A stretch of 64,000 nt of DNA from assembly GCA_030620095.1 (NCBI GenBank), contig JAUTXW010005216.1, forward strand, positions 1,008,501-1,072,500, given 5' to 3'. The notes below the pieces were generated by a model. That model was not told the DNA's origin. It searched no databases and saw only the letters and a list, made by a program, of their open reading frames with translations. The translations under genes were made by a program, and so were the position numbers. This stretch comes from Kuschelorhynchus macadamiae (Eukaryota; Arthropoda; Insecta; Coleoptera; Curculionidae). The stretch's first letter is position 1; each line of letters starts with the position of its first letter. Positions 53,391 through 63,183 of the stretch are shown piece by piece.

Positions 53391-54690
53391 GCGGCACAAT
53401 GAGGTTAAAATTGGAATTTAAATTGTCTACTTTAAAAAATGGCAGTAACTTAACCGTTAAAGTTTTAAAATCGAAATTTGGTCGCAGAATACCTAAAAAT
53501 ATCTTGTTTCGTAAAATAATACCCTACGGGCTTAGATATATTGGTTTCCTTGTAATACAGGATAATGTTAAAAAAATGTACCCATGCTTGGCAACTTTCG
53601 TGCAAATTTCACCTCGTTAGTGCACCCCCTGTATATAATCCAGGACCCTTCCTAAATAGTTCATTTTGTGTAGCTTTTAAGCACTTTCCGGAACTGTAAT
53701 TAGTTTTCTGACCAGATGACTATTTATTTTTATAAAAAAGAAAGTGACTAAAAAAATTAATTTTTTATCGAAAAATTTCAGTTTTTTTTTAAAAATAAAC
53801 GTCTCTTGGAAAATTTCGATAGGACTCGCTCACTTTGATATATTAGCTTCCCATAACACTTTTTAAAATTCGTAAAATTGTCAGACGAAATCGAAGCCCA
53901 ACCAAAAAAATAGGGTTCTGTAAGACCGGAAGAACGATCGTTCCGGAAAGTTCCGTCAGAAAAAAATTAAAATTGCGACCTCAAACGTACTACATCGAAG
54001 ATGACTTTTTTGGTCAACTTTTCGGTAACATATCTGCGGTATCTAAAGTGGAACAGAAAGATGTTTCAAACAGATCTCGAGATCCACATCACCTCTAAAA
54101 ATACATATCAAATTCAATGTCCTACCCTTAATGTTTCCGAGATACGCCCACTGAAAGGTCGAAAAACAAGGGTTTTCTGGAATGACACGCCCCACACCGG
54201 GTTTTCGTCCCTGAGTGTGAGAAAGAATTTTATACTCATTCCGAGTGCAAAGGAATTAAATATATCTGTCGATAGCCTTAAGCATTGCCCAACTTTTTTG
54301 TGCGTAATGAAGATTGTGCGAATATTGGATGTCCCCTGAATTCTTGCAATTTCATTTATAGTACCCTACATAAAAGGTAAAACTGCACTAAGAGAAAGTT
54401 GAGAATGCAATGAATATACCCATTCCCGTTTTTTAGAAAATCGACAAACTGAAAACTTATAAATCTTGCAATAAATTCCAAAAATATGAAAGAGAATATA
54501 TTTAGCAAAAACAGTCTTTTAGAATTCAAATGCCAGAAATTGACACCTAAACCGGTTTTCCCAAGGAAGCTGTCTGCTTAGCAAGCTTAGCTCACCTAAG
54601 CCCCGCCTCAACTTTGTCCATGAGCACCTTATAGCCACCTTTGACGAAACTTATAATTCAAGAGTAATTAAATCGAAAGTAGGAAAAGAT
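53391..54690. other. Repeat-like, non-coding sequence
   Basis: Open frames at 53399-53620 and 54001-54339 have the composition of the long non-coding arms seen in the mariners of this window. The first ends at CACCCCCTGTATA (53622-53634), a mariner-type right end. No matching left end was found, so I treat this as remnants. Confidence 0.35.
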
Positions 54691-54745
54691 GACCGCTAAA
54701 ACAATGAAATTTGGCCAACTATAGACTCGTGTTTCTGACTTAAGA

Positions 54746-54931
54746 TTTCATCAGTATAGACAACTAGTTGAAAGACTAGTACAACTAGCGCCAAAACCAC
54801 ATCAGAGATACCAACAGGAGCAACATTTGTGGTTACCAAGAGAACATTTCGCCGGACCTGATACTCTATTACTACGTGGTAAGAGTTATAATACTTCCCA
54901 CTTCCGAGGGAATAACATTCACTTTTTTTAA
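54746..54931 (+). other. Coding-like 61-codon stretch of unknown identity
   Basis: The plus frame reads FHQYRQLVERLVQLAPKPHQ then RYQQEQHLWLPREHFAGPDT with RGKSYNTSHFRGNN, ending at a stop at 54929-54931. It is richer in glutamine, histidine and proline, and less AT-rich, than its surroundings. An AAG (54742-54744) directly precedes it and could be a splice acceptor. The minus strand is also open over the same stretch. I do not recognise the protein; it may be an exon or part of an old repeat. Confidence 0.25.
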
Positions 54932-55411
54932 GATAATGAGTCGCAACATACATCAGTGTTCGTGAATGGTTACTTATAAATGCGCCAAAATCTATTTAGG
55001 TGTATTATATTTTTTGTTAACAGAAAAACAACTACAATAATATGGTTGGAATAGATTTACTTTATTTACAGTAATGCACGAATGAATACAAAAAAAGGTA
55101 TATACTTATTTTTACGGTACCAAGTTCCGTGTAAAATATTATTTTGTAAAGCTATACAAATTATTCCTTTCCTACTAAACAATATCTTAAAAATAGGTTT
55201 ATGTAAACTGTTTTGTACTGATTCAGTTACGTCTCGGTATTATACAACAAACAATATACGTATGCATACAAAATATGTAATAAAAAATTAAGGAATAATA
55301 AAGTTTGTAATTTAAAGAGTTGCCAAGACTAGTTTATACGGCTGACAAATATAAAAAAAACATATAAAATAGATATTGATAAGGAAAAATCATAAGTATT
55401 ATTGCTGACTT

Positions 55412-55417
55412 TTTATT
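55412..55417 (-). promoter_or_regulatory. Polyadenylation signal for the minus-strand terminal exon
   Basis: AATAAA on the minus strand about 15 bases beyond the stop codon of the 55433-55570 exon. Confidence 0.5.
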
Positions 55418-55432
55418 ACAATTTAAAAATTC

Positions 55433-55570
55433 TTAAATGGTCATGTAATTATTTAACTGAGGTAGCCCCAACTTTAAAGGCAGATCAGGAAAATTAAGTG
55501 ATCTTTCATTCAAACCCATAGCAACTTTTAAATAGTCAGACCAACTCACGTTCCGAGTATAATCAATAAT
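55433..55570 (-). CDS. Putative terminal exon of an unidentified minus-strand gene
   Basis: After a strong minus-strand acceptor (CTTTTCACCTTATTTTTAG, AG at 55572-55571) a 138-nt frame encodes IIDYTRNVSWSDYLKVAMGL, NERSLNFPDLPLKLGLPQLN, NYMTI and a stop (55435-55433). An AATAAA follows about 15 bases later. The combination of splice site, protein-like composition unlike the transposon debris around it, stop and polyA signal suggests a genuine last exon. Upstream exons should lie at higher coordinates but were not found in the window, which is crowded with insertions up to 64 kb. I do not recognise the family; it has no transmembrane segment or known motif. It could also be a gene fragment carried by a repeat. 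Confidence 0.4.
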   Translation of the reverse strand: MIDYTRNVSWSDYLKVAMGLNERSLNFPDLPLKLGLPQLNNYMTI

Positions 55571-56329
55571 CTAAAAATAAGGTGAAAAGCTCATATGAAC
55601 ATATGGGTCGGATTTTCGGAATTCATTACTGATATACAGGGTGATAAAATGTTATTATTTTTTAAGTTTTTTCAGGCACCAGAACACAGAAGACAACTGA
55701 AGGAAGAATTTGACATAAACGTAAAAATGACCAGTTCTGGGATGTTAAAGGCGTCCGTCACAATCCAGAAATAATAACATCATGTGGAGTTTTCTAAAAT
55801 GTATTTAGTTGCTTTATTTGTACCAAATTTGATTTAAACATATCTACACATATATAAGGTGCATAAAAAAATTATTAACATTTTAATACTCTGTATCTCG
55901 GTCCTGAAGCTTTTCTTTCACTCTATTTTTAGGAGAATGATCATCGATCGTTGGCGTGTTTTTTGATATGTTGCCAACAAAATATGCAACATGTGAAGAA
56001 GTAATTTTAGTAAACAATTTTTTTTATTGTAGGTTCATATAGATTCTCTAATCGTCTTTATGGTACCCCCCCCCCCCGAAATAAATATTTCAACAGTGCA
56101 ACTTTTGTCATTTCCAAATAAACTGCTCCACACTCGAAGTAAGGCACTAGCTTTTTTTTGCGAAATTTTAAATATATTTGTCAATTTTAATTCGATTTTA
56201 AAAAGTTTTGTTTTCGCTAATATGAAATTTCATCTAGTTTTAAAATTTGTATGCGTTTTGACTTAGATGTTTTGTGTTTACCATATACAGAATTTAAGTC
56301 AATATCAATTTCAAAAAAAATCAGTAAAT
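55571..56329. other. Intronic or intergenic, repeat-like
   Basis: A CAGGGTGATAAAATG at 55637 resembles a mariner end. A C-run lies at 56067-56077. The stretch 56210-56290 (ending ACTTAGATGTTTTGTGTTTACC) recurs inverted at 61752-61830. No coding function is seen. Confidence 0.4.
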
Positions 56330-57420
56330 ACTTAGTGATAGGTCAACTACCAAAATCATTGTTAGGGTAAACACCCTCGGGTATTTAACGAAATTGGGTA
56401 TTTAACGTCACTAATAGCCCCGAATAGACTCAAAATCGACAGTACCCAGCAAGTATCATTTACTAATTATAAATTCAGGTGACAACTGACATGTTTTACC
56501 CTCAGAAAAGTATCATACCAAACAGATAAACAATCGATAGACTACTTGTCACCCTAAATTCTATTTTAATGAATCGTACTGTATCTTTCGAGCGTATTAT
56601 TAAATTTAGTTAAAAGTCTAGATAACAATTTTAAAAATGTATTATATTTTATTAATTTATATTTTTACAAAAAGTTACATTTAAATTTATCTCAATTAAT
56701 AAAACATTGCTATTGGTAATAAAAGGTAAAAAACATGAAATAAATGGATCTTATTTATACTCCTATATAAAACGTAGACGTCAAAGCAATAGAGGGTATT
56801 CTGGGATAGGCAAAGGTTTTTTCCACTTCCCAGTCGCAAGTGTTCACGCTTTTTTTCGGATTTCAGATAAGAGAAGCATCAACTTATTTTTTCAGCCCTT
56901 ATTGTAGTCATCTATTTCTTTTTATGAATTGAATCCAGATGAATTTATTATTATTATATAAAACTTGTGTTAATCAAGTGGTTACGTGTTCGGTTCTGCT
57001 GATTTATTTCGGGGGGAAACGGGAGACTCAATCGCTGCTCAGTGTGGAATTAACAATTGTGAACGTGTGAGGCCTATTTTCCTGCATTCTATCCCGTTCG
57101 TCTGCCGCAGTTGGCAGGGGTAAGGGGATAACGATAACCGATACGTCTCCAAACTGGACTAAGGTGTATATTATCTGGGAGGGTTGCCCCAGCTCTGACT
57201 AAGCCCCGGGCGAATTGTTCCTACGAAACAAAGCCAAAATTTCATAATGGATACAATACAAACGCCCCACGACAGTAGTGGTGGTAAATTCCGAACAATA
57301 TCCAATTTTTGGGTTGTTACATTAAACCTGGATCAATACCGAGAAAATACCCATTTTTTGTTTACTTACCCTTTGGGTATTTACCCACCGTCCATCACTA
57401 GCTGACGTTAACACGAGTCA
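56330..57420 (+). mobile_element. Non-autonomous BED-type hAT relative
   Basis: TAGTGATAGG near 56334 and, inward from the right, TAGTGATGGACGG near 57413 could be the ends. GGGTATTTAACG/GGGTATTTACCC-type repeats cluster beside each (56378-56410 and 57345-57385). The GC-rich block at 56985-57140 matches 24000-24250 in opposite orientation (for example CATTCTATCCCGTTCGTCTG), placing it in the same group as the BED-hAT remnant at 23170. No matching octamer flanks were found. Confidence 0.45.
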
Positions 57421-57552
57421 AAAAGTGTGACTTTTTACCCATTTTTCTTAATACCAGAAAACCAAAAAAAGGAATTTTAGCCTGAGAAATTAGTTTTTGG
57501 ATAAGCGAAATTTACTAAAAGAAATCACGGACTTAACATAATACGCGTGACT

Positions 57553-57950
57553 GATAAGTTGACGTATTCCTTTGAGGAGGTGGTGCAACCCCATTTGCAA
57601 CCGATTGAACCATAATATCCATTATATAAAACTCAATAGTTTTCGAGATATTTAAATTTTTGTGATTTTCAGAAAATCGCTGCTTACCTCACTTAATAAT
57701 TGAAAATAAAAGAAAATAAATTTTATTTTTCGGCTATTTCATTTTTTTGTTCACAGAGTAATGCAATTTATGTAATAAATTTATGTAAGATCACTTAATC
57801 GGAATGAAAGAGCCAAAACCTTTAGTTGTTTAGAAAAATGTTATATAAAATATTTCAAAAATTATTCAGTTTTGCATAATGGATATTATAGTTCAATCGA
57901 TTGCAAATTAACTGCACTACCACCTCCTCAAAGCCATACGTTCACTTACC
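57553..57950. mobile_element. Foldback MITE, about 400 bp
   Basis: The left arm, ACGTATTCCTTTGAGGAGG then CAACCGATTGAACCATAATA, is the reverse complement of the right arm, ATTATAGTTCAATCGATTGC then CCACCTCCTCAAAGCCATACG. Arms are about 90 bp. It has no coding sequence and lies immediately beside the mariner at 57958. Confidence 0.7.
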
Positions 57951-57957
57951 ATATATA

Positions 57958-60296
57958 CAGGGTTTCCCAAATTCGAGGCGTATCATTGGGATCTCGGAAA
58001 CTACAAGAGATACAAAGTCGGTTAAATTAGGGCAAAGTTGCGCAATTTCATGCCAATCAAAATGCCGCCTTAAAAGTTTGAAAATTCCGAATACTTCAAA
58101 TAATCAAATATCCACGATTTTTGTTTTTATTTTTTTCTAACTCTACTTGAAGTGATATGACAAAATAAATTCCAAATTCTCATTGTTACTTTTTCTGCTT
58201 TACAAGATTGTGCAGCTAGATTTTCTATCCGACGTTTCGTTTCTTCGCAACCATCACCAATTTTGTTTTTTGTAAATAGCAAAAAATTCGATTTTATGCT
58301 TAATTATCTTTAATTTAAATTAAATTCAATGACATAATACACTTGACATATCCGACGTTTCGATCCGTAAATCCAACATCAGTGCTAGTTGCAAAAAAAA
58401 TGGCCTTGAAATTTCGAATTTATTTCGTCTACTAATTTAAATTAAATTCGAAAAAATAATTTGTTAAAATTTATGTTCTGGCAATTAATTGCCAGAAGTC
58501 GGAATTTGATTTTATAATGAATTTATTTAAAAAAAAGTAGAAAAAAATATTTGTTTTTTCAGTAAAAGCTTTGAGAATATATTTTCATTAAAATAAAGTA
58601 CAAAAATTTTACAAATTTAAATACAAAAAAATGAATTAGAATGTATTACTAAATATTTAACAAATACATGAAAGTAGCAAAAGTATAAACATTACAACAA
58701 GTATTCAAATTGAAAACCGTTTGCTATACATTTTTGGGTTAATCGATTAATTTTGTAAGTTGCGCGTTGAATGGTTCTTGCTCGTATAGCTCTTATATCT
58801 CTCACTAAATTATAATGCAGTTCTTCGATATTTTCGGGCAAATTACGATATAATCGATTTTGCAAAAAACCCCAGACATAGTAATCTAAAGGGGTTAAGT
58901 CCGGGCTTCTTGCTGGCCAGTATAACTCGTTGATTTCCAATTCATTTACCAGGAAATAAAAGACTGAGAACCTCTGTCACTTCTCTTCCATTATGGGGAG
59001 GAGCACCATCCTGTTGCCACCATAGATTTCTTAATACTTCTAATGGTTCGTTCGATAAGGCATCGATTCCCTTCCTTGAGGTCTCACTTCTTTATTTTCT
59101 CGCAGATTATTCACCAATAATGTTTGCGATATATGTCGTGGTATTTAAATCTTCATTTGTCCTAAGAGATCTAGGTGCATTTTCAACCTATAATATAGGA
59201 ATTAGTAAATAATTAGTCACCTTTTAGTACGCTATATTAAGTTACAGCATCTAAAATACGCGCTTCTTCTTCCTGATCCATTCGGCTGCCGTACTTCATT
59301 CTTGGTTTTTGAAAACCTCCAATGCTTTGCTAAATTTTTGTCAAGTATTGCAAAATAGGAAAAATGAGGCTGTTACCTTCCAGGGTATTTCTGCACATAT
59401 CGTTGACTTGAATTTGCGGATCATATCACGTTTTTTCTAAACACGCGAAAGGCATTTTTATTGATAACACAAATCGAGAATAATCAAGTGTCAAATAAGT
59501 AAAGAAAAATGTCAAAATACTCCTGCCATTTTGAAACAAAAGAAAATCCATGGCTGAGTTTGATGGATAAGAATGAGTATATGACACTATGCAAATATTG
59601 CTATTGTAGAACACTAAGACAAATTAAAAAAAGTAACGTCCGCGTCGGATTGTAAACTAATAAATTAGAGGAGCAAAAATGATTTTTTAATCTAATACTT
59701 TTATTTCTCATATTAAGAGCAATTACAAACATAAATTCTAACAAATGATTTTTTTCTGATACATATTACTAAAACAGACCAAAATAAATTTTACCTAGTA
59801 ATGTTTCTTCTTGATCGGACGTTTCGTTCCATCGCCATCATCAGCAACTAGCACTGATGATTTATTTTCGGCTCCAAACGTCGGATATATGTCAAGTATG
59901 TTATGTAATTAAATATAGAATTTAAATTGAAGTTAATTAATGATAGAATGGAATTTTTTGTCTATTTAAAAAAAAAAAATTGATGATGGTTGCGAAGAAA
60001 CGAAACGTCGGATTGAAAATCTAGCAGCGCCATCTTGTAAAACAGAAAAAGTAATAATGAGAATGTGGAATTTATTTTTACATATCTCTTCAAATAGAGC
60101 AAGAAAAAAATAAAAACGGAATCGCGGATATTTGGGTTTTTTCGAATATCTTCGGAAGTATTCGGAATTTTCAAACTTTTAAGACGGCATTTTGATTGGC
60201 ATGAAATTGCGCAACTTAGCCCTAATTTAACCGACTTTGTATCTCTTATATAGTTTCCGAGATCCCAATGATACGTCTCGAATTTGGGACACCCTG
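57958..60296 (-). mobile_element. Long-arm Tc1/mariner element with decayed transposase
   Basis: The ends read CAGGGTTTCCCAAATTCGAG and, inward on the right, CAGGGTGTCCCAAATTCGAG, each flanked by TA (57956-57957 and 60297-60298). The arms pair for roughly 500 bp (57958-58440 with 59810-60296). They include the GGGATCTCGGAAACTA block and two GACGTTTCG-containing motifs per arm. The centre holds a minus-strand transposase end. Confidence 0.85.
58692..59060 (-). pseudogene. Mariner-type transposase, C-terminal half
   Basis: The minus reading EVLRNLWWQQDGAPPHNGRE then VTEVLSLLFPG, a frameshift near 58945, and NELYWPARSPDLTPLDYYVW with GFLQNRLYRNLPENIEELHY hold the second and third catalytic aspartates, spaced about 40 as in the intact copy at 18185. 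It ends FEYLL at 58692. Upstream sequence to 59640 is too broken to read, so the first catalytic site and DNA-binding domain are lost. Confidence 0.8.
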
Positions 60297-60664
60297 TATA
60301 TAGGGTCTTACAATATAACGAAGTAAGCATGCCTATATTTCCAACGATACTATTATTTTTTTGTAATACTTATGATGCCGGAAACAAAAATTTCATTATC
60401 CCCATCATTTCTAAGATACAGGGTGAGTTTTCTTATATAATCCAGTAGAGGGTACGGAGGTTTTCTGAAAAGCACGGACTAATAATACAAATATTAACGT
60501 GACTGATCAAAAATTATATATAAAAATAATTTTATTAACAATAATAATTATTATTTTGTAGACCCACCCAGCAAGCTCCTCATTTACTTGCTGAATATTA
60601 AATGTTTAATAAAATTTTGCTGAATTAATTCCCATTCTTCCCTGACCACTTAAAATTAGGTTTG
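60297..60664. other. Nothing supported
   Basis: Contains CAGGGTGAGTTTTC at 60417, a mariner-like end without a partner, and otherwise plain AT-rich sequence. Confidence 0.4.
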
Positions 60665-60910
60665 TATAACCCTCGCCTATTTTATTTATTTATTGCAAAA
60701 TATAAAAAACATCAATAAGATGTACAAAATATAGTACCTAACATCACAACTTAGACTCAACAAGTTTCCTGAAGCAGTTATGTAAAGTGTTTAAAATATC
60801 TAAATCACTATTATTATTAAGAAAGTGCACAGCACAGTTAAAGAGTGTTTTTCTATAATAAGTAGCGTGATGCCCAATACAGAAGGTACGGGAACGTCAA
60901 AAAATATTAA
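60665..60910 (-). pseudogene. LINE 3' end with (AAATA)n tail
   Basis: The minus strand reads RTFCIGHHATYYRKTLFNCA then VHFLNNNSDLDILNTLHNCF, RKLVESKL and a stop near 60750. An A/T-rich 3' end finishing in AATAAATAAATAAA follows (60677-60690). This is the final part of a non-LTR retrotransposon polyprotein plus its simple-repeat tail; the rest is truncated, as usual for LINE copies. Confidence 0.6.
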
Positions 60911-61289
60911 TGTCCGTTATTAGATTGTATACGAAAATTTTAAGTTGCAGGAAACCAAGAAACAAGGGGATACCTAAATTTAATTTTCTTCAATGTCACC
61001 CTGTATTTTCAAAAAGGTTATAAAAATCTGGTTTATTATAAAAATATAGCAGTATCATGTAAACTCCAAGACTCTATGTTGGCAAATAACTGAGAAACTC
61101 CACAAGAGCAAAATCCGGGCATTTACAATCCGCCACGGATTTGGTACTACCCTGTATACATAATTTAAAGTCTGTTGCCCACTTTTAGTAAATTTTGCTT
61201 CTTCAGTATTCCCATCTGAAGATAATATTGGTTTTTTAAATTGTCTGATATTAAAAAAATCAGTAAAAACACACTTTCTGAAAATATGC
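60911..61289. other. No gene; mariner-arm-like sequence
   Basis: CACCCTG at 60997 and TACCCTGTATA at 61149 look like mariner right ends. The minus frame 61055-61291 has the codon mix of non-coding arms. No complete element could be delimited. Confidence 0.35.
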
Positions 61290-61385
61290 AAAAATAATTT
61301 CAGATTTTTCTTTATGCTTTAGTAAAATCTGAAGGAGGTTATTCAGATTTTACTAAAGCATAAAGAAAAATCTGAAATTATTTTT
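61290..61385. repeat. Perfect inverted repeat, 44-bp arms and 8-base loop
   Basis: The arm 61290-61333 (AAAAATAATTTCAGATTTTT...) is an exact reverse complement of 61342-61385, separated by GGAGGTTA. Perfect pairing over 44 bp implies recent origin or active maintenance. Confidence 0.95.
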
Positions 61386-61389
61386 AGGG

Positions 61390-61704
61390 AAGGGTCCTAG
61401 TGAACACAATATGCATTCGAAACGATTCTAAAATAATTTTTGCGATTTTGGGAGTATCGAGGGGAGTACTCTATTTTTTTGAATTTGGTTACTACTTAAG
61501 TTGTCACAAGGGCGGGTTTAGAGGGGGCGAAAGGGGTATGTCCACGCAAGGTCCTAGTAAACACAATGTGCATTCAAACCGATTCTAAAATAATTTTTGC
61601 GATTTTGGGAGTATCGAGGAGAGTACTCTATTTCTTTGAATTTGGTTACTACTTAAGTCATCACAAGAACGGATTTAGAGGGGGCGAAAGGGGTATGTCC
61701 ACGC
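61390..61704 (+). repeat. Two-copy direct tandem repeat, 157-bp unit
   Basis: GGTCCTAGT(G/A)AACACAATRTG opens each copy and GGGGTATGTCCACGC closes it (61535-61547 and 61692-61704). The copies differ at roughly a dozen positions. Confidence 0.92.
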
Positions 61705-62040
61705 TTTTTGTTTTCCATCTATGACAACAAAGTGAGTTGTCACCCTATATATGGTTAACACAAAACATCTAAGTTAAAACATATATAAATTTTAAAGCTA
61801 GATAAAATCCCCTATAGGTGAAAACAAAGTTTTTGAAAATCGGATTAAAATTACATGTTAAAGTTAAAATTCCGTAAAAAAATCGAATGCCTCACTTTCA
61901 GTCTGGGCTGGTTTAGGTTAGAAGAAACATGTTTAAACATTATTAATAGTGAAACAATATATGTTTATTTATATCTAATAAATAGAATTATTCTTAAGAA
62001 AAACTATAAAATATGCCCTTAATAGAATTAGGCTACCTGA
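61705..62040. other. No gene; shares sequence with 56210-56290
   Basis: GGTTAACACAAAACATCTAAG at about 61753 and CACCCTATATATGG before it suggest the end of a repeated element. Nothing coding is seen. Confidence 0.4.
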
Positions 62041-62400
62041 ATGCGCTGTGTATTAGCTATTCGTCTACCACAAGACACCCTGTAGTATTGGCTTTTCTAG
62101 GCAATTAAGCCATTTTTTTGCTGAGTCCCGAATGGATTCATCGAAGACATGCATTTAAATTTTTTTATTATTATATAGACAGGCGAACTGGATGGATAGT
62201 CATCACTACCGCGCCATAAAAAATGTATAGGCAAGATACGTCTCACCGCGCTATAAGAAACAACAAGCACCGAACACAGCAAATCAGAAAGGACATACCG
62301 CATTTTTAAAGCGTATACTTCATATTCTACTAGCTGTGTCTTAGCTATTCGTCTACCACAAGACACCCTGTAGTATTGCCTAGGCAATAAATCCATTTTT
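62041..62400 (+). repeat. Direct repeat around CACAAGACACCCTGTAGTAT
   Basis: A block of about 90 bp (62053-62130) with TTAGCTATTCGTCTACCACA and CAAGACACCCTGTAGTATTG, then GGCAAT, recurs at 62338-62405. The two copies bracket about 220 bp of unassigned sequence. Confidence 0.8.
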
Positions 62401-62402
62401 TG

Positions 62403-62790
62403 GCTGGGTCTCGAATAATAAATCCCAAGTGGACAACGGGTCCGAACGGCGTTCCAGCTTTCATTGCCCGTGATTGCGCAGGTATTTTCTCTTATCCACT
62501 GTCAATAATTTTTAATAACATAACAAATTGTGCAATGCCAGATATTTGGAAGTGTTCTAAAGTCTGCCTGGTCTACAAAAATTGCTATTATCGCTAATTT
62601 TTTGAAAGTCTTTGAAATACTCCTCCAAAGTAAAAAATCTAATTACGCCTGAGCAACATAGATTTGTCAAGAGACGCTCGGCATTGGTTTGTATTACCCA
62701 ATTTCTGGCAGAGGGGATAGATCAACGTGGACAAACGGAAGTCATATATGTTCTTTTTGTTAATCTTAATTCTCTTTAAATTTGGCAATC
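62403..62790 (+). pseudogene. LINE reverse transcriptase fragment
   Basis: The plus frame 62403-62597 reads GPNGVPAFIARDCAGIFSYP then LSIIFNNITNCAMPDIWKCS, KVCLVYK, reverse transcriptase block 1. After a deletion and frameshift IANFLKVFEILLQS and ITPEQHRFVKRRSALVCITQ then FLAEGIDQRGQTEVIYV follow (to about 62765). No YADD box remains. It is truncated at both ends, and on the right by the gypsy LTR. Confidence 0.75.
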
Positions 62791-62956
62791 ATGCATAAAA
62801 GGAGTAGTTCAGTAACGCCATTGTATCTCGGTCGGCTTATATTTTGTATCCGCTATAAACTGTTAATTTGGAAGTTATTAATAAACTAAAGTCACTCAAG
62901 ATTTCGGTAGTTGTTATTTACTATCTAATAGAGTAAAATATTATAAAAATATTACA
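62791..62956 (+). repeat. Probable end of the 5' LTR of a gypsy element
   Basis: The sequence ending ATATTACA directly precedes a primer-binding site beginning TGG, as LTRs do. A start cannot be fixed without the 3' LTR, which lies beyond the window; the left limit given is where the LINE fragment stops being readable. Confidence 0.5.
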
Positions 62957-62976
62957 TGGTGTCAGCGGTAAAGCGT
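62957..62976 (+). other. Putative tRNA primer-binding site of the gypsy element
   Basis: TGGTGTCAGCGGTAAAGCG starts with the TGG complementary to a tRNA CCA end, immediately after the LTR. The tRNA species was not assigned. Confidence 0.55.
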
Positions 62977-63183
62977 CTTGAGTGACCCGTGTTTTTGCCG
63001 ATATTGTGATAACCTAAAAATAGTCGGTAGTTTGGCGAAACCGGGAATCGGTTTCGGAGTGCGAAATTTCAACGTTTAGTCGAGGCGGATAGTGGCGGTG
63101 TTGCCAATACGGAGGAACTCTCCGGGGGCGGAAGAAAACTTGTTCTAGGATATCTAGGATAGAGAAATTAATTGTTGAAGAAA

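Noticed and set aside
55449..55570. Reading of the orphan exon ending in GATSVK
   Set aside because: That reading slipped a base; the continuous frame from the splice site ends in LGLPQLNNYMTI with the stop at 55433-55435.
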